Source: Sulfuritalea sp.
Lineage (GTDB): Bacteria > Pseudomonadota > Gammaproteobacteria > Burkholderiales > Rhodocyclaceae
Assembly: GCA_026399445.1 (NCBI GenBank)
Contig: JAPLRA010000100.1
Span: forward strand, 1 to 8,094
Direction: 5' to 3'
DNA length: 8,094 bases
Numbering within the stretch: the stretch's first letter is position 1; the number at the start of each line of letters is the position of its first letter. The notes under the pieces were generated by a model that saw only the letters and a program-made list of their open reading frames with translations, was not told the origin of the DNA and made no database searches. Below are positions 1 through 6,908 of this stretch, in pieces. The translations under genes and the position numbers were made by a program.

Positions 1-1
1 C

Positions 2-796
2 CCGGCACTGACACGCGAAGCGCTGCAGGGCCTGACGGCAGTCGGCGCACAGTCGGCCGCCGATGCCGGACGACTCGAAGCGCTTGGCGCGCAGGGCGTT
101 ACCGTCACCGGCAACATCAAGTTCGACGTCGCGACACCACAAGAGCAGATCGAACTCGGCCGCGAGTTTCGCGCGAACTGGGGCAACCGCCCGACATGGC
201 TGGCGGCCAGCACCCGCGTGGGCGAGGAAGTACTGATCCTGGATGCGTGGCGGAATTCAGATGGGGGCAAAGTCGGCGCTGACGCTACGGCGTTGCTGGT
301 CATCGTCCCTCGGCACCCGCAGCGCTTCGACGAGGTGGCGCGACTAGTGGCCGAGTGTGGCTTCGGCATGCAACGGCGCAGCGAAAACACTGCGATCGCG
401 CCCGCTACCCGGGTTCTGATCGGCGACAGCATGGGCGAGATGTTTGCGTACTACGCATCGGCCGACATCGCTTTCATTGGCGGCAGCCTGCTCGATTTCG
501 GCAGCCAGAACCTGATCGAAGCGGCCGCCTGCGGCACGCCGGTTCTGATCGGCCCATCAACACGAAATTTTGCCGAAGTCGCACGCGAGGCGATCGCCTG
601 CGGTGCCGCGCTGTCAATAGCCGATGCCGATGACCTGGTCACCCAGGTCAATGCCCTGCTTGCAGACGTTGATCGACGGCGCGAGATGGGTGAAGCCGGA
701 CGCGCCTTCGCCGAGCGCCATCGCGGGGCGACTCAACGCACGCTGGCGCTGATCGACCGGACGCTTCCGTCCGTTCAGAGACCGCTGCCCTCGTAG
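2..796 (+). CDS. waaA: 3-deoxy-D-manno-octulosonic acid (Kdo) transferase, C-terminal part (5' end outside window)
   Basis: WaaA (KdtA) transfers Kdo from CMP-Kdo to lipid IVA at the cytoplasmic face of the inner membrane, the first core-sugar step of LPS synthesis. The frame is open from base 2 to the TAG at 794-796, giving 264 residues. Family members are about 420-430 residues, so roughly 160 N-terminal residues, including the acceptor-side domain, lie outside. Visible family signatures of the C-terminal GT-B donor domain, in order, are: GNIKFD (near base 110), AASTRVGEE (near 205), VPRHPQRF (near 305), GDSMGEMFAYYASADIAFIGGS (near 422-487) and SQNLIEAAACGTPVLIGP (near 502-555), which closely follow the known WaaA pattern. 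The GTG at 218 is an internal valine codon and not a start. The gene reads towards the - strand genes and its last 22 bases overlap the convergent Uma2 gene. The assignment is secure. Confidence 0.95.
   Translation, partial: PALTREALQGLTAVGAQSAADAGRLEALGAQGVTVTGNIKFDVATPQEQIELGREFRANWGNRPTWLAASTRVGEEVLILDAWRNSDGGKVGADATALLVIVPRHPQRFDEVARLVAECGFGMQRRSENTAIAPATRVLIGDSMGEMFAYYASADIAFIGGSLLDFGSQNLIEAAACGTPVLIGPSTRNFAEVAREAIACGAALSIADADDLVTQVNALLADVDRRREMGEAGRAFAERHRGATQRTLALIDRTLPSVQRPLPS
758..773. other. Short perfect hairpin at the convergent gene ends
   Basis: CGGACG and CGTCCG form a perfect 6-bp GC-rich stem around the 4-base loop CTTC. The hairpin lies inside the last codons of waaA and begins just one base past the stop codon of the Uma2 gene on the - strand. 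Neither strand has a T-run after it, so it does not qualify as a classical intrinsic terminator. It could stabilise the 3' end of the tolC-Uma2 transcript or help separate the converging transcripts. A chance stem in GC-rich coding DNA is also quite possible. Confidence 0.3.
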
Positions 797-1344
797 ACTT
801 CGCCCAACGGGCAGTGAAATTCCAGGCTGGCCAGCGACAGCTCGTCGCCCGCGCTGAACACGCAGTGTTCCCAGCCGACATCGCCTTGGCGACGAAACAG
901 CTCGATTTCCATCTTGTCCTGCCGAACCAGCAGATATTCTTTCAGGCTTGCGATCTTGCGGTAGGCGAAGAATTTTTCGCGACGATCCACGCCTTCTGTC
1001 GAACTGGAAAGCACTTCGATAACAAGCGTGGGCTGGTCGATGGCCATTGAATCGCTGCTGATGGTTTGCAGCCGAGGATCGCAACTGACGATCACGTCGG
1101 GATAGTAGTAGGCGTTATCGAGCGCGACATGTAGCTTGACGCCTTCAATGAAGACCCGGCACGGCGAGGCCTTGAGATGGGCGCGAAGGGCGGAAAACAG
1201 GTTCCCCGCCAGAATGTTGTGACGCAGGCTGGCGCCGGTCATCGCATAGATGCCGCCAGCCACATACTCGTGCCGCACCGGGCTTTGCGCCTCCATCCGC
1301 AGATAGTCTTCGGGGCTGACATATTCCAGTTGCTCATTCAGCAT
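775..1344 (-). CDS. Uma2-family putative restriction-endonuclease-like protein (DUF820)
   Basis: This 189-residue protein has the features of the Uma2/DUF820 family, which has a PD-(D/E)XK nuclease-like fold and no well-established biological role. Visible landmarks are: an N-terminal SPEDYLRME segment (10-18), RHEYVAGGIYAM (24-35) with a conserved Glu26, the YYYPDVIV strand (79-86) with acidic Asp83, PTLVIEVLSSST (105-116) with Glu110, D120 and K124 within DRREKFFAYR (120-129), and EYLLV (136-140). Its length is typical (about 180-200). The ATG is preceded by AGGAG (complement of 1352-1356) with a 7-base spacer, which supports the start. It begins 38 bases after tolC on the same strand, so it is probably the last gene of that unit. 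It converges on waaA with a 22-base overlap. Uma2 genes are typically scattered accessory genes, so acquisition here is likely but unproven. The family call is confident; the function is unknown. Confidence 0.85.
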   Translation of the reverse strand: MLNEQLEYVSPEDYLRMEAQSPVRHEYVAGGIYAMTGASLRHNILAGNLFSALRAHLKASPCRVFIEGVKLHVALDNAYYYPDVIVSCDPRLQTISSDSMAIDQPTLVIEVLSSSTEGVDRREKFFAYRKIASLKEYLLVRQDKMEIELFRRQGDVGWEHCVFSAGDELSLASLEFHCPLGEVYEGSGL

Positions 1345-1382
1345 CGCGCGTCTCCTGCCTTCCGGATTTCTATCTCGCCATG

Positions 1383-2714
1383 CTACTCCAGCAGGGCGTT
1401 GATCGCCGCCACATCATCTTCACTCAGGCTGCCGGCAGCGGCCTTGAGCTTGAGCAATGCGGCCAGCGTATCCAACCGAGCCTTCGCCAGCTTCTGGCGA
1501 GTGTCGAAAAGCTGGCCCTGAGCGTTCAGCACGTCGATGTTGATGCGCACGCCGACTTCATAGCCGAGCTTGTTCGAGTCGAGTGCCGACTGCGATGACG
1601 TCAGCGCCGCTTCATAGGCCTTCACCTGCGCCAATCCGGAATTCACCCCCAGATACGCCTGCCGCGCGTTGAGCGCCGCGGTGCGCCGCGCGTTTTCGAG
1701 ATCGGCACCGGCCTTGTCCTTCAAGGCGACGGCTTCGCGATCCTTCGAAACCACTGCACCGCCGGCGAAGATCGGGATTGATAGCTGGACGCCGATGGTG
1801 CTGGCGTTGCTGTCGCTGCCGAAGCCCAAAGTCGTGCTGTTGGTTGCTGAACTGCGGCCGCGGGTCGCGACCAGATCCAGCGTCGGGTAGTGGCCGGCGC
1901 GCTGCTTTTCGACTTCACGCGTAGCAATTTCATACAGTGCCTGGTAGATCTGCACCGAGGCGCTGGCCGATTCGGCCATCTCCACCCACTTGTTGATGTC
2001 GTCCGGCTGCGGCCGGACCAGCTGCACGCCGGGTCGCAGGTTCTTCAGGCCTTCCGGCTCCTTGCCGATGACCGCACGCAAAGCCTGCCGCTTTCCGCTC
2101 AGGTCATTGTCGGCGGCGATTTCCTGCGCGCTGGTCAGGTCATAGCGCGCCTGGGCTTCGTGGGTGTCGGTAATGGTCGCGGTGCCGACCTCGAAATTGC
2201 GCTTGGCCGATTCAAGCTGCTCGGCGATCGCCACTTTCTGCGCCTGCGCCGTCGCCAGAGTGTCGAGCGCCAGCAGCACATCGAAGTAGGCCTGTGCCGC
2301 ACGCACGATCAGGTCCTGCCGTGCCAGCCCGAACTGCGCTTCGGCTTGCGCCACCGCGAGTTCCGACTGCGTGTAGGCGACCCAGTTCTGCCAGCGGAAC
2401 AGCGGCTGCGACAGCGTGACCGTCCAGCCGTTGTTGTTGTACTTGGTGTTGGTCTCGGTGGCGCCGGCCACCCGACGGGTGGTATCGATGTCATTCCACG
2501 TCGTGCTGGCCCCCAGGCCCACCGTAGGCAGCAAGCCGGCGCGGCCCTGAGGCAGCTTTTCACGTCCGGCCTCCAGCGAGGCGCGCGCGGAAGCATATTG
2601 CGCGTCGTAGGCGATGGCATCGCGATACACCGCCATCAGGTCGGCGCCATAAGAAAATTCGGTCAGCCCGGCAGACAGGCAGCCGGCAATCATCAGTGGA
2701 AGTGCTTTTCTCAT
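1383..2714 (-). CDS. tolC: TolC-family outer-membrane efflux channel
   Basis: This is the outer-membrane and periplasmic exit duct used by RND, ABC and MFS pumps and by type I secretion; three copies form the channel. The 443-residue length is normal. Residues 1-23 look like a Sec signal peptide (positive start MRK, hydrophobic core, likely cleavage after SYG), and the mature protein begins ADLMAVYRDAIAYD, as in TolC. Two structural repeats are visible. The first (about 25-230) contains LLPTVGLGAS, SQPLFRW (102-108) and the helical QAYFDVLLA. The second (about 240-443) contains YPTLDLVATRGRS, LSIPIFAGG (311-319) and LGYEVGVRINIDVLNAQ (383-399). The two PLF/PIF segments mark the ends of the beta-strands. 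GGAG (complement of 2720-2723) lies 5 bases before the ATG. The gene follows the rhodanese gene by 21 bases. It could pair with the RND system encoded upstream, though TolC proteins serve several pumps. Confidence 0.95.
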   Translation of the reverse strand: MRKALPLMIAGCLSAGLTEFSYGADLMAVYRDAIAYDAQYASARASLEAGREKLPQGRAGLLPTVGLGASTTWNDIDTTRRVAGATETNTKYNNNGWTVTLSQPLFRWQNWVAYTQSELAVAQAEAQFGLARQDLIVRAAQAYFDVLLALDTLATAQAQKVAIAEQLESAKRNFEVGTATITDTHEAQARYDLTSAQEIAADNDLSGKRQALRAVIGKEPEGLKNLRPGVQLVRPQPDDINKWVEMAESASASVQIYQALYEIATREVEKQRAGHYPTLDLVATRGRSSATNSTTLGFGSDSNASTIGVQLSIPIFAGGAVVSKDREAVALKDKAGADLENARRTAALNARQAYLGVNSGLAQVKAYEAALTSSQSALDSNKLGYEVGVRINIDVLNAQGQLFDTRQKLAKARLDTLAALLKLKAAAGSLSEDDVAAINALLE

Positions 2715-2735
2715 GCTTGCTCCGCGACTCGGTAA

Positions 2736-3059
2736 TTAGTACGTTGGCATTGCTGGATCAACATCCCGCGCCCAGGCGGCGACGCCGCCTTGCAGGTTGA
2801 TGATGCTGCTGAAGCCCATCTGTTCCAGAAACATTCCCGCCTGAAAACTGCGCGCGCCGTGATGACAGATCATCACGATATCCGCATCCCGCTTCAGCTC
2901 GGTGTAGCGAGCCGGTATGCCGCGCATCGGCATGGATTGCGAACCGGCGATGCGGCAGGTCTCGAACTCCCAAAGTTCGCGGACGTCGAGCAGCACCGGT
3001 TTGGTCCGCTCTGCATCGGCTAGCCATTCCTTGAGTTGTGAGGCAGAAAGCTGGCGCAT
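2736..3059 (-). CDS. Single-domain rhodanese (sulfurtransferase-like) protein
   Basis: A small cytoplasmic protein of 107 residues, the normal size for a single rhodanese domain. It shows VLLDVREXXEFE (22-33, VLLDVRELWEFE), the RIAGSQSMPM segment (36-45), the active-site loop CHHGARS with Cys65, and a C-terminal GFSSIINLQGGVAAW (82-96), all in family order. Cys65 would carry the persulfide in transfer of sulfur from thiosulfate or a protein donor; the true donor and acceptor are unknown. The frame stays open further upstream to 3254, but that extension lies inside the methyltransferase gene and has no rhodanese features, so the start at 3057-3059 is preferred. No clear Shine-Dalgarno sequence precedes it; with only 4 bases after the preceding stop codon, translation is probably coupled to the methyltransferase gene. 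There is no signal peptide or membrane segment. Confidence 0.88.
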   Translation of the reverse strand: MRQLSASQLKEWLADAERTKPVLLDVRELWEFETCRIAGSQSMPMRGIPARYTELKRDADIVMICHHGARSFQAGMFLEQMGFSSIINLQGGVAAWARDVDPAMPTY

Positions 3060-3063
3060 CGGC

Positions 3064-3720
3064 TCAGAAGACGAACGCCGACGCGGTCTCGGCCGCGCGC
3101 AAGGGGGCAACCACGGTTTCGAATACGGCGACGCGGCGGAAGTCATCGCCCGTCCGCGTATAAAGCACGGCTTCCATGGCCGGCGCCCTGCCCTCGATGG
3201 CGAAGAGGCGTCCGCCCGGCTTGAGCTGATCGAGCAATGCCCGCGGTGTCGCATCTACCGCACCCGACACCATGATGGCATTGTAGGGCCCATGGGCAGC
3301 GAGGCCGGCCAGGCCGTCGCCGATTTCCACGGAGACGTTCGTCGCCCCCGCGCGCCGCAAATTCTCGCGCGCCGTGGCCGCCAGTTGCGGATCGATCTCG
3401 ACCGACCAGACGTGGTCGGCATGGGCGCCCAACAGGGCGGCCATGTAGCCGGAGCCGGTGCCGACTTCCAGCACGTTCTCGTGCTTCTTCATTGCCAGCG
3501 ACTGCAGCGCGTGGGCTTCCACCATGGGCGAAAACATCAAAGCGCCGGCCTGACCCCCGAGGGGAATCTGGGTGTCGGCAAAGGCCAGTCGACGATGCGC
3601 CGACGGCACGAACTCTTCGCGCTTGACCACGAACAGCACATCAAGGACGTCCGGGTTCAACACCTTGCCGGGTCTTAGTTGCTGCTCGATCATGTTAAAG
3701 CGGGCTTGTTCGACGTTCAT
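3064..3720 (-). CDS. PCMT-fold SAM-dependent methyltransferase (protein-L-isoaspartate O-methyltransferase-like)
   Basis: A 218-residue cytoplasmic protein of the Pcm/COG2518 type, of usual length. The N-terminus ARFNMIEQQLRP (6-17) and the REEFVP helix (34-39) are typical of the family. Methyltransferase motif I is VLEVGTGSGYMAALL (83-97), followed by the acidic SAM-ribose position in VWSVEID (104-110, Glu108), the GDGLAGL segment (134-140), YNAIMVSGA (146-154) and QLKPGGRLFAIEG (165-177). True isoaspartate repair enzymes carry a GQTISQP-type substrate loop before motif I; here the corresponding stretch is GGQAGALMFSPMVEA (55-69), and the usual VIPVG after the GGR turn is FAIEG. The SAM fold is therefore clear but repair of isoaspartate is doubtful. 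GGAG (complement of 3726-3729) lies 5 bases before the ATG. It is the first gene of the probable tolC transcription unit. Confidence 0.85.
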   Translation of the reverse strand: MNVEQARFNMIEQQLRPGKVLNPDVLDVLFVVKREEFVPSAHRRLAFADTQIPLGGQAGALMFSPMVEAHALQSLAMKKHENVLEVGTGSGYMAALLGAHADHVWSVEIDPQLAATARENLRRAGATNVSVEIGDGLAGLAAHGPYNAIMVSGAVDATPRALLDQLKPGGRLFAIEGRAPAMEAVLYTRTGDDFRRVAVFETVVAPLRAAETASAFVF

Positions 3721-3738
3721 GATATCTCCACGGTTTCT

Positions 3739-3758
3739 ATATTAGCATGCTCTAATAT
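3739..3758. promoter_or_regulatory. Perfect 7-bp inverted repeat, probable repressor operator
   Basis: ATATTAG (3739-3745) and CTAATAT (3752-3758) are perfect inverted copies separated by 6 bases (CATGCT); an inner AGCATGCT (3744-3751) is itself self-complementary. The site is strikingly AT-rich for this window and lies 19-38 bases upstream of the methyltransferase start codon, in the only appreciable intergenic gap (65 bases). Its size and TTAG-N6-CTAA form fit a dimeric winged-helix repressor site of the MarR or ArsR kind; the protein is not encoded in the window. As RNA it could form a weak AT stem, but no T-run follows, so an operator is favoured over a terminator. Confidence 0.6.
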
Positions 3759-3766
3759 TTCAGCAA
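3739..3766 (-). promoter_or_regulatory. Candidate sigma-70 promoter for the methyltransferase-rhodanese-tolC-Uma2 unit
   Basis: Reading the - strand, TTGCTG (complement of 3761-3766) and TAATAT (complement of 3739-3744) are separated by 16 bases, a plausible -35/-10 pair although each is imperfect (TTG of the -35; 4 of 6 in the -10). Transcription would begin near 3732, leaving a leader of about a dozen bases with the GGAG ribosome site. The inverted repeat covers the spacer and -10, as expected if it represses this promoter. This is inferred from sequence only. Confidence 0.45.
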
Positions 3767-3785
3767 AGCCGGCAAGAGAGGGATT

Positions 3786-6700
3786 CTACGCTGCCGCCAG
3801 ATCATCGGTCGGCTCCTTGACCCTGAACCACGCCGCATAGAGGGCCGGCAGGAATAGGCAGGTGAGCACCGTGGCGACAATCAGGCCGCCCATGATAGCG
3901 ACCGCCATCGGCCCCCAGAATACCTGGCGGGTCAACGGGATCATAGCCAGTACCGCCGCCGCCGCGGTCAGCGTGATGGGGCGGAAGCGGCGCACGGTGG
4001 ACCCCACAATCGCCTCCCACTCGCTCTTGCCGGACTGCTCGTCCTGCTCGATCTGATCCACCAGGATCACCGAATTGCGCAGGATCATGCCCATCAGTGC
4101 GATCACGCCGAGGTTGGCGACAAAGCCGTAGGGCACCTGGAACACCAGCAGCGCCAGCGTCACGCCGATCAGGCCCAGCGGTGCGGTGAGCAGCACCATG
4201 ATCGTGCGGCTGATGCTCTGCAACTGGATCATCAACAGGGTGATGACGCCGACGATCATCAGCGTCACCACGGCCTTGATCGAGTTCTCGCCCTTGGCCG
4301 ACTCTTCCGTCGAGCCGCCGGTTTCAATGCGGAATCCCGGCGGCAGCCCGGCCTTCAAAGCGGCCAGTTGCTGATCGATCTGCGCCGATGCGGCCTGCGG
4401 CTGCAGGCTGCCGACCACGTCGGCCCGGACGGTAATCGTCGGCAGGCGGTCACGCCGCCAGATCAGTCCTTCTTCGAGTATAGGCACCAGACGCGCAACC
4501 TGCGCCAGCGGAATATGCCGTCCGCTGGTGGCGACGATGTCAAGGTCGGGCAAGCGTGTCAGGGTTCGCGGATCGGCCGAATTTTCCGCCCCTCGCTCGG
4601 CACCGGCGCGCCAGACTACGTCGATCAACTGGTCGTCCTCGCGGAACTGCGTCACAGTGGCGCCCACCAACCAGCCCTGCAGGGTCAGCGCCACGTCCTG
4701 GCTGGAAACCCCGAGCGCGCGGGCGCGGTCCTGGTCGATCTCGACCCGAACGGCTTTGACGCGGTCGTTCCAGTCGAAATTCACGTTGCGCAGGTTGGGA
4801 TGGGCGCGCATCACGGTCGAAATGTTTTCGGCCCCGTCGCGCAAGGCAGCGAGATCCTCGCCGAGAATGCGGAACTGCACCGGATAGCCCACCGGCGGTC
4901 CGTTTTCCAAGCGCACCACGCGCATGCGCAAATGCGACCACGAGCCGTCCGCTGCATCGAACGCGGCCTCCAGTTTGTTCTTGACCTCTTCCCGCTCCTT
5001 CAGCCCCTTGGTGACGATCACCATCTGCCCGAAGTTGTCGGCAAACAGTTGCTGATCGAGCGACAGAAAGAAGCGCGGCGCGCCGTTGCCGACGTAGGAC
5101 GACCACGACGCGATACCGGCATCCTTGTCCACCAGGGCCTCGACGCGCTTGACCTCGCGCTCGGTGGCCTTCAGCGAGGCGCCCTGCGGCAGCCAGATGT
5201 CGACCATCAGTTCGGGCCGGCTGGCGGCAGGAAAGAACTGCTTCTGCACCGCGCCGTTGAAGGCCATCAGCGACAAGACGAAACCCGCAACCGTGGCGCC
5301 AATCACCAGCCAGCGGTGACGCAGGCACCACACCACGAGAGCGCGAAAACGCCGATAGAAGGGCGAGTCGTAGATGTCGCCGCCGTGCTTCTCGCCGATT
5401 TCGCGCAGCTTGGCCGGGTCGAGCAGCTTGTAGCCGAGGTAAGGCGTGAACACCACCGCGACGATCCACGACACCAGCAGCGCAATGGTGACCACCTGAA
5501 AGATCGAGATGGTGTATTCGCCGGCGCCCGACTTGGCAAAGCCGACCGGCGTGAAGCCCGCCGCCGTGATCAGGGTTCCGGTGAGCATCGGAAATGCAGT
5601 CGAGGTGTAGGCGAAGGTGGCCGCCTTGAAACGGTCCCAGCCCTGCTCCATTTTCACCACCATCATTTCCGCGGCGATGATGGCGTCATCGACCAGGAGG
5701 CCCAGCGAGATCACCAGGGCGCCGAGCGAAATGCGCTGCAGGTCGATGCCGAAGATCTTCATGGCGAAGAAGGTCATTGCCAGCACCAGTGGAATCGACA
5801 GAGCCACCACCGTTCCGGTGCGCCAGCCGAGGCTGAGGAAGGACACCGCCAGCACGATCAGGATCGCCTCGCCCAGCGTGCGCACAAACAGGTTGAGCGA
5901 GGTCTTGACGATGTCCGGCTGATCGAAAACCACATGGACGTCCATGCCGACCGGCAAATCCCGCTGCAGCCGGGCCATTGTGGTGGCAAGATTTTCGCCC
6001 AGTGCAATGACATTGCCGCCGCGGGCCATGACGATGCCGAGGCCGACCGCCTCGCGTCCGGCAACGCGCATGCGCGGTTGCGGCGGATCGGCGAGGCCGC
6101 GCGTGATCTTGCCGATGTCGCCCAGACGGAAATTCCGCCCGCCCACCGCCAGCGTGGTTTCGCGCAGCGCATCGACGCTGTCGAAAGGGCCGCTGACGCG
6201 CAGCCGCACGCGATCCGTTTCGGTTTCGACGTGTCCGGCCGGCGCCACGGCGTTCTGCCGCTGCAGGGCATCGAACACCTGGGTCGGCACCAGTCCCATG
6301 GCGGCCAGCCGCGCCGGGCTGACATCGATGTAAATCTTCTCGTCCTGCACGCCGATCAGTTCGATCTTCTTCACATCCTCCACGCGGCGCAGTTCGCGCG
6401 CCAGGCGATCGGCCTCGCGGCGCAGGTCGCCCATGCCATAACCCGCCTTGTCGTCGCGCGAGGTCAGGGCGAAGATCTTCATCTGCACGTCGCCGAATTC
6501 GTCGTTGGGGAAGGGTCCCTGCACACCCGCCGGCAGCGTATGACGAATGTCGTCGAGCTTCTTGCGCACCTGACGCCAGGCTTCCGGCACCTCGGTCTTC
6601 GGCGTGTAATCCTTGAGGATGACGATGGTCAACGATTCGCCCGGCTTGGAAGCCGTGCGCAACACATCCACCCAGGGCGTCTCGGCCAGTTTCTTTTCGA

Positions 6701-6908
6701 TGCGCTCCGTCAGTTGCTGTTCGACCTGCTGGGCGCTCGCCCCCGGCCACAACGTGCGCACCACCATGACCTTGAACGTGAAATCAGGATCCTCGGCGCG
6801 CCCAAGCTGAAAGAAGGAAATGGCGCCGCCGATCATGAAGACGATCATCAGATACAGCACCATCTGCGGGTGCTTGAGCGCCCACTCGGAAAGATTGAGC
6901 TGCTTCAT
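3786..6908 (-). CDS. RND-family efflux transporter permease (AcrB-like, HAE type)
   Basis: An inner-membrane proton/substrate antiporter of 1040 residues, full length for the family (AcrB is 1049). TM1 is about 12-33; a large periplasmic loop (about 34-338) includes the PGASAQQVEQQLTERIE pore-domain segment (55-71). TM2-TM6 fall at about 339-490, the second periplasmic loop at about 555-875, and TM8-TM12 at about 878-1026. The proton-relay pair Asp407-Asp408 sits in TM4 (GLLVDDAII), which indicates drug- or organic-solute-type pumps and not the metal (CzcA/CusA) type. The TM10 position that is Lys940 in AcrB is Arg944 here (ILRNSVILVDQ), and TM11 keeps the Thr (RPITLT, Thr981). The ATG overlaps the adaptor stop codon by 4 bases (ATGA), so translation is probably coupled. 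It is the last gene of the efflux operon. Substrate cannot be read from the sequence. Confidence 0.95.
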   Translation of the reverse strand: MKQLNLSEWALKHPQMVLYLMIVFMIGGAISFFQLGRAEDPDFTFKVMVVRTLWPGASAQQVEQQLTERIEKKLAETPWVDVLRTASKPGESLTIVILKDYTPKTEVPEAWRQVRKKLDDIRHTLPAGVQGPFPNDEFGDVQMKIFALTSRDDKAGYGMGDLRREADRLARELRRVEDVKKIELIGVQDEKIYIDVSPARLAAMGLVPTQVFDALQRQNAVAPAGHVETETDRVRLRVSGPFDSVDALRETTLAVGGRNFRLGDIGKITRGLADPPQPRMRVAGREAVGLGIVMARGGNVIALGENLATTMARLQRDLPVGMDVHVVFDQPDIVKTSLNLFVRTLGEAILIVLAVSFLSLGWRTGTVVALSIPLVLAMTFFAMKIFGIDLQRISLGALVISLGLLVDDAIIAAEMMVVKMEQGWDRFKAATFAYTSTAFPMLTGTLITAAGFTPVGFAKSGAGEYTISIFQVVTIALLVSWIVAVVFTPYLGYKLLDPAKLREIGEKHGGDIYDSPFYRRFRALVVWCLRHRWLVIGATVAGFVLSLMAFNGAVQKQFFPAASRPELMVDIWLPQGASLKATEREVKRVEALVDKDAGIASWSSYVGNGAPRFFLSLDQQLFADNFGQMVIVTKGLKEREEVKNKLEAAFDAADGSWSHLRMRVVRLENGPPVGYPVQFRILGEDLAALRDGAENISTVMRAHPNLRNVNFDWNDRVKAVRVEIDQDRARALGVSSQDVALTLQGWLVGATVTQFREDDQLIDVVWRAGAERGAENSADPRTLTRLPDLDIVATSGRHIPLAQVARLVPILEEGLIWRRDRLPTITVRADVVGSLQPQAASAQIDQQLAALKAGLPPGFRIETGGSTEESAKGENSIKAVVTLMIVGVITLLMIQLQSISRTIMVLLTAPLGLIGVTLALLVFQVPYGFVANLGVIALMGMILRNSVILVDQIEQDEQSGKSEWEAIVGSTVRRFRPITLTAAAAVLAMIPLTRQVFWGPMAVAIMGGLIVATVLTCLFLPALYAAWFRVKEPTDDLAAA

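Noticed and set aside
218..220. GTG as a start codon for a short waaA-like gene
   Set aside because: The same frame is open to the window edge and encodes conserved WaaA sequence (for example GNIKFD) upstream, so this is an internal valine codon. Valine there, in STRVGEE, is at a position I believe tolerates variation in the family, so it is not a sign of decay.
1890..2735. A 281-codon open frame on the + strand opposite tolC
   Set aside because: It is a shadow of the tolC reading frame, with Arg/Gly/His-rich composition and no domain.
3060..3254. N-terminal extension of the rhodanese gene to an upstream ATG at 3254
   Set aside because: The extra 65 residues lie wholly within the methyltransferase gene in another frame, are Arg/Pro/Ser-rich, and are absent from single-domain rhodaneses.
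2917..3678. A 253-codon open frame on the + strand opposite the rhodanese and methyltransferase genes
   Set aside because: It crosses two convincing genes in antisense and has low-information composition and no family resemblance.
3739..3758. The palindrome as a Rho-independent terminator for the RND operon
   Set aside because: The stem would be short and almost all A-T, and no T-run follows on the - strand; its position over a candidate -10 fits an operator better.
5686..6750. A 354-codon frame on the - strand inside the RND permease gene
   Set aside because: It is an out-of-frame shadow; the RND frame carries the transmembrane and proton-relay motifs.
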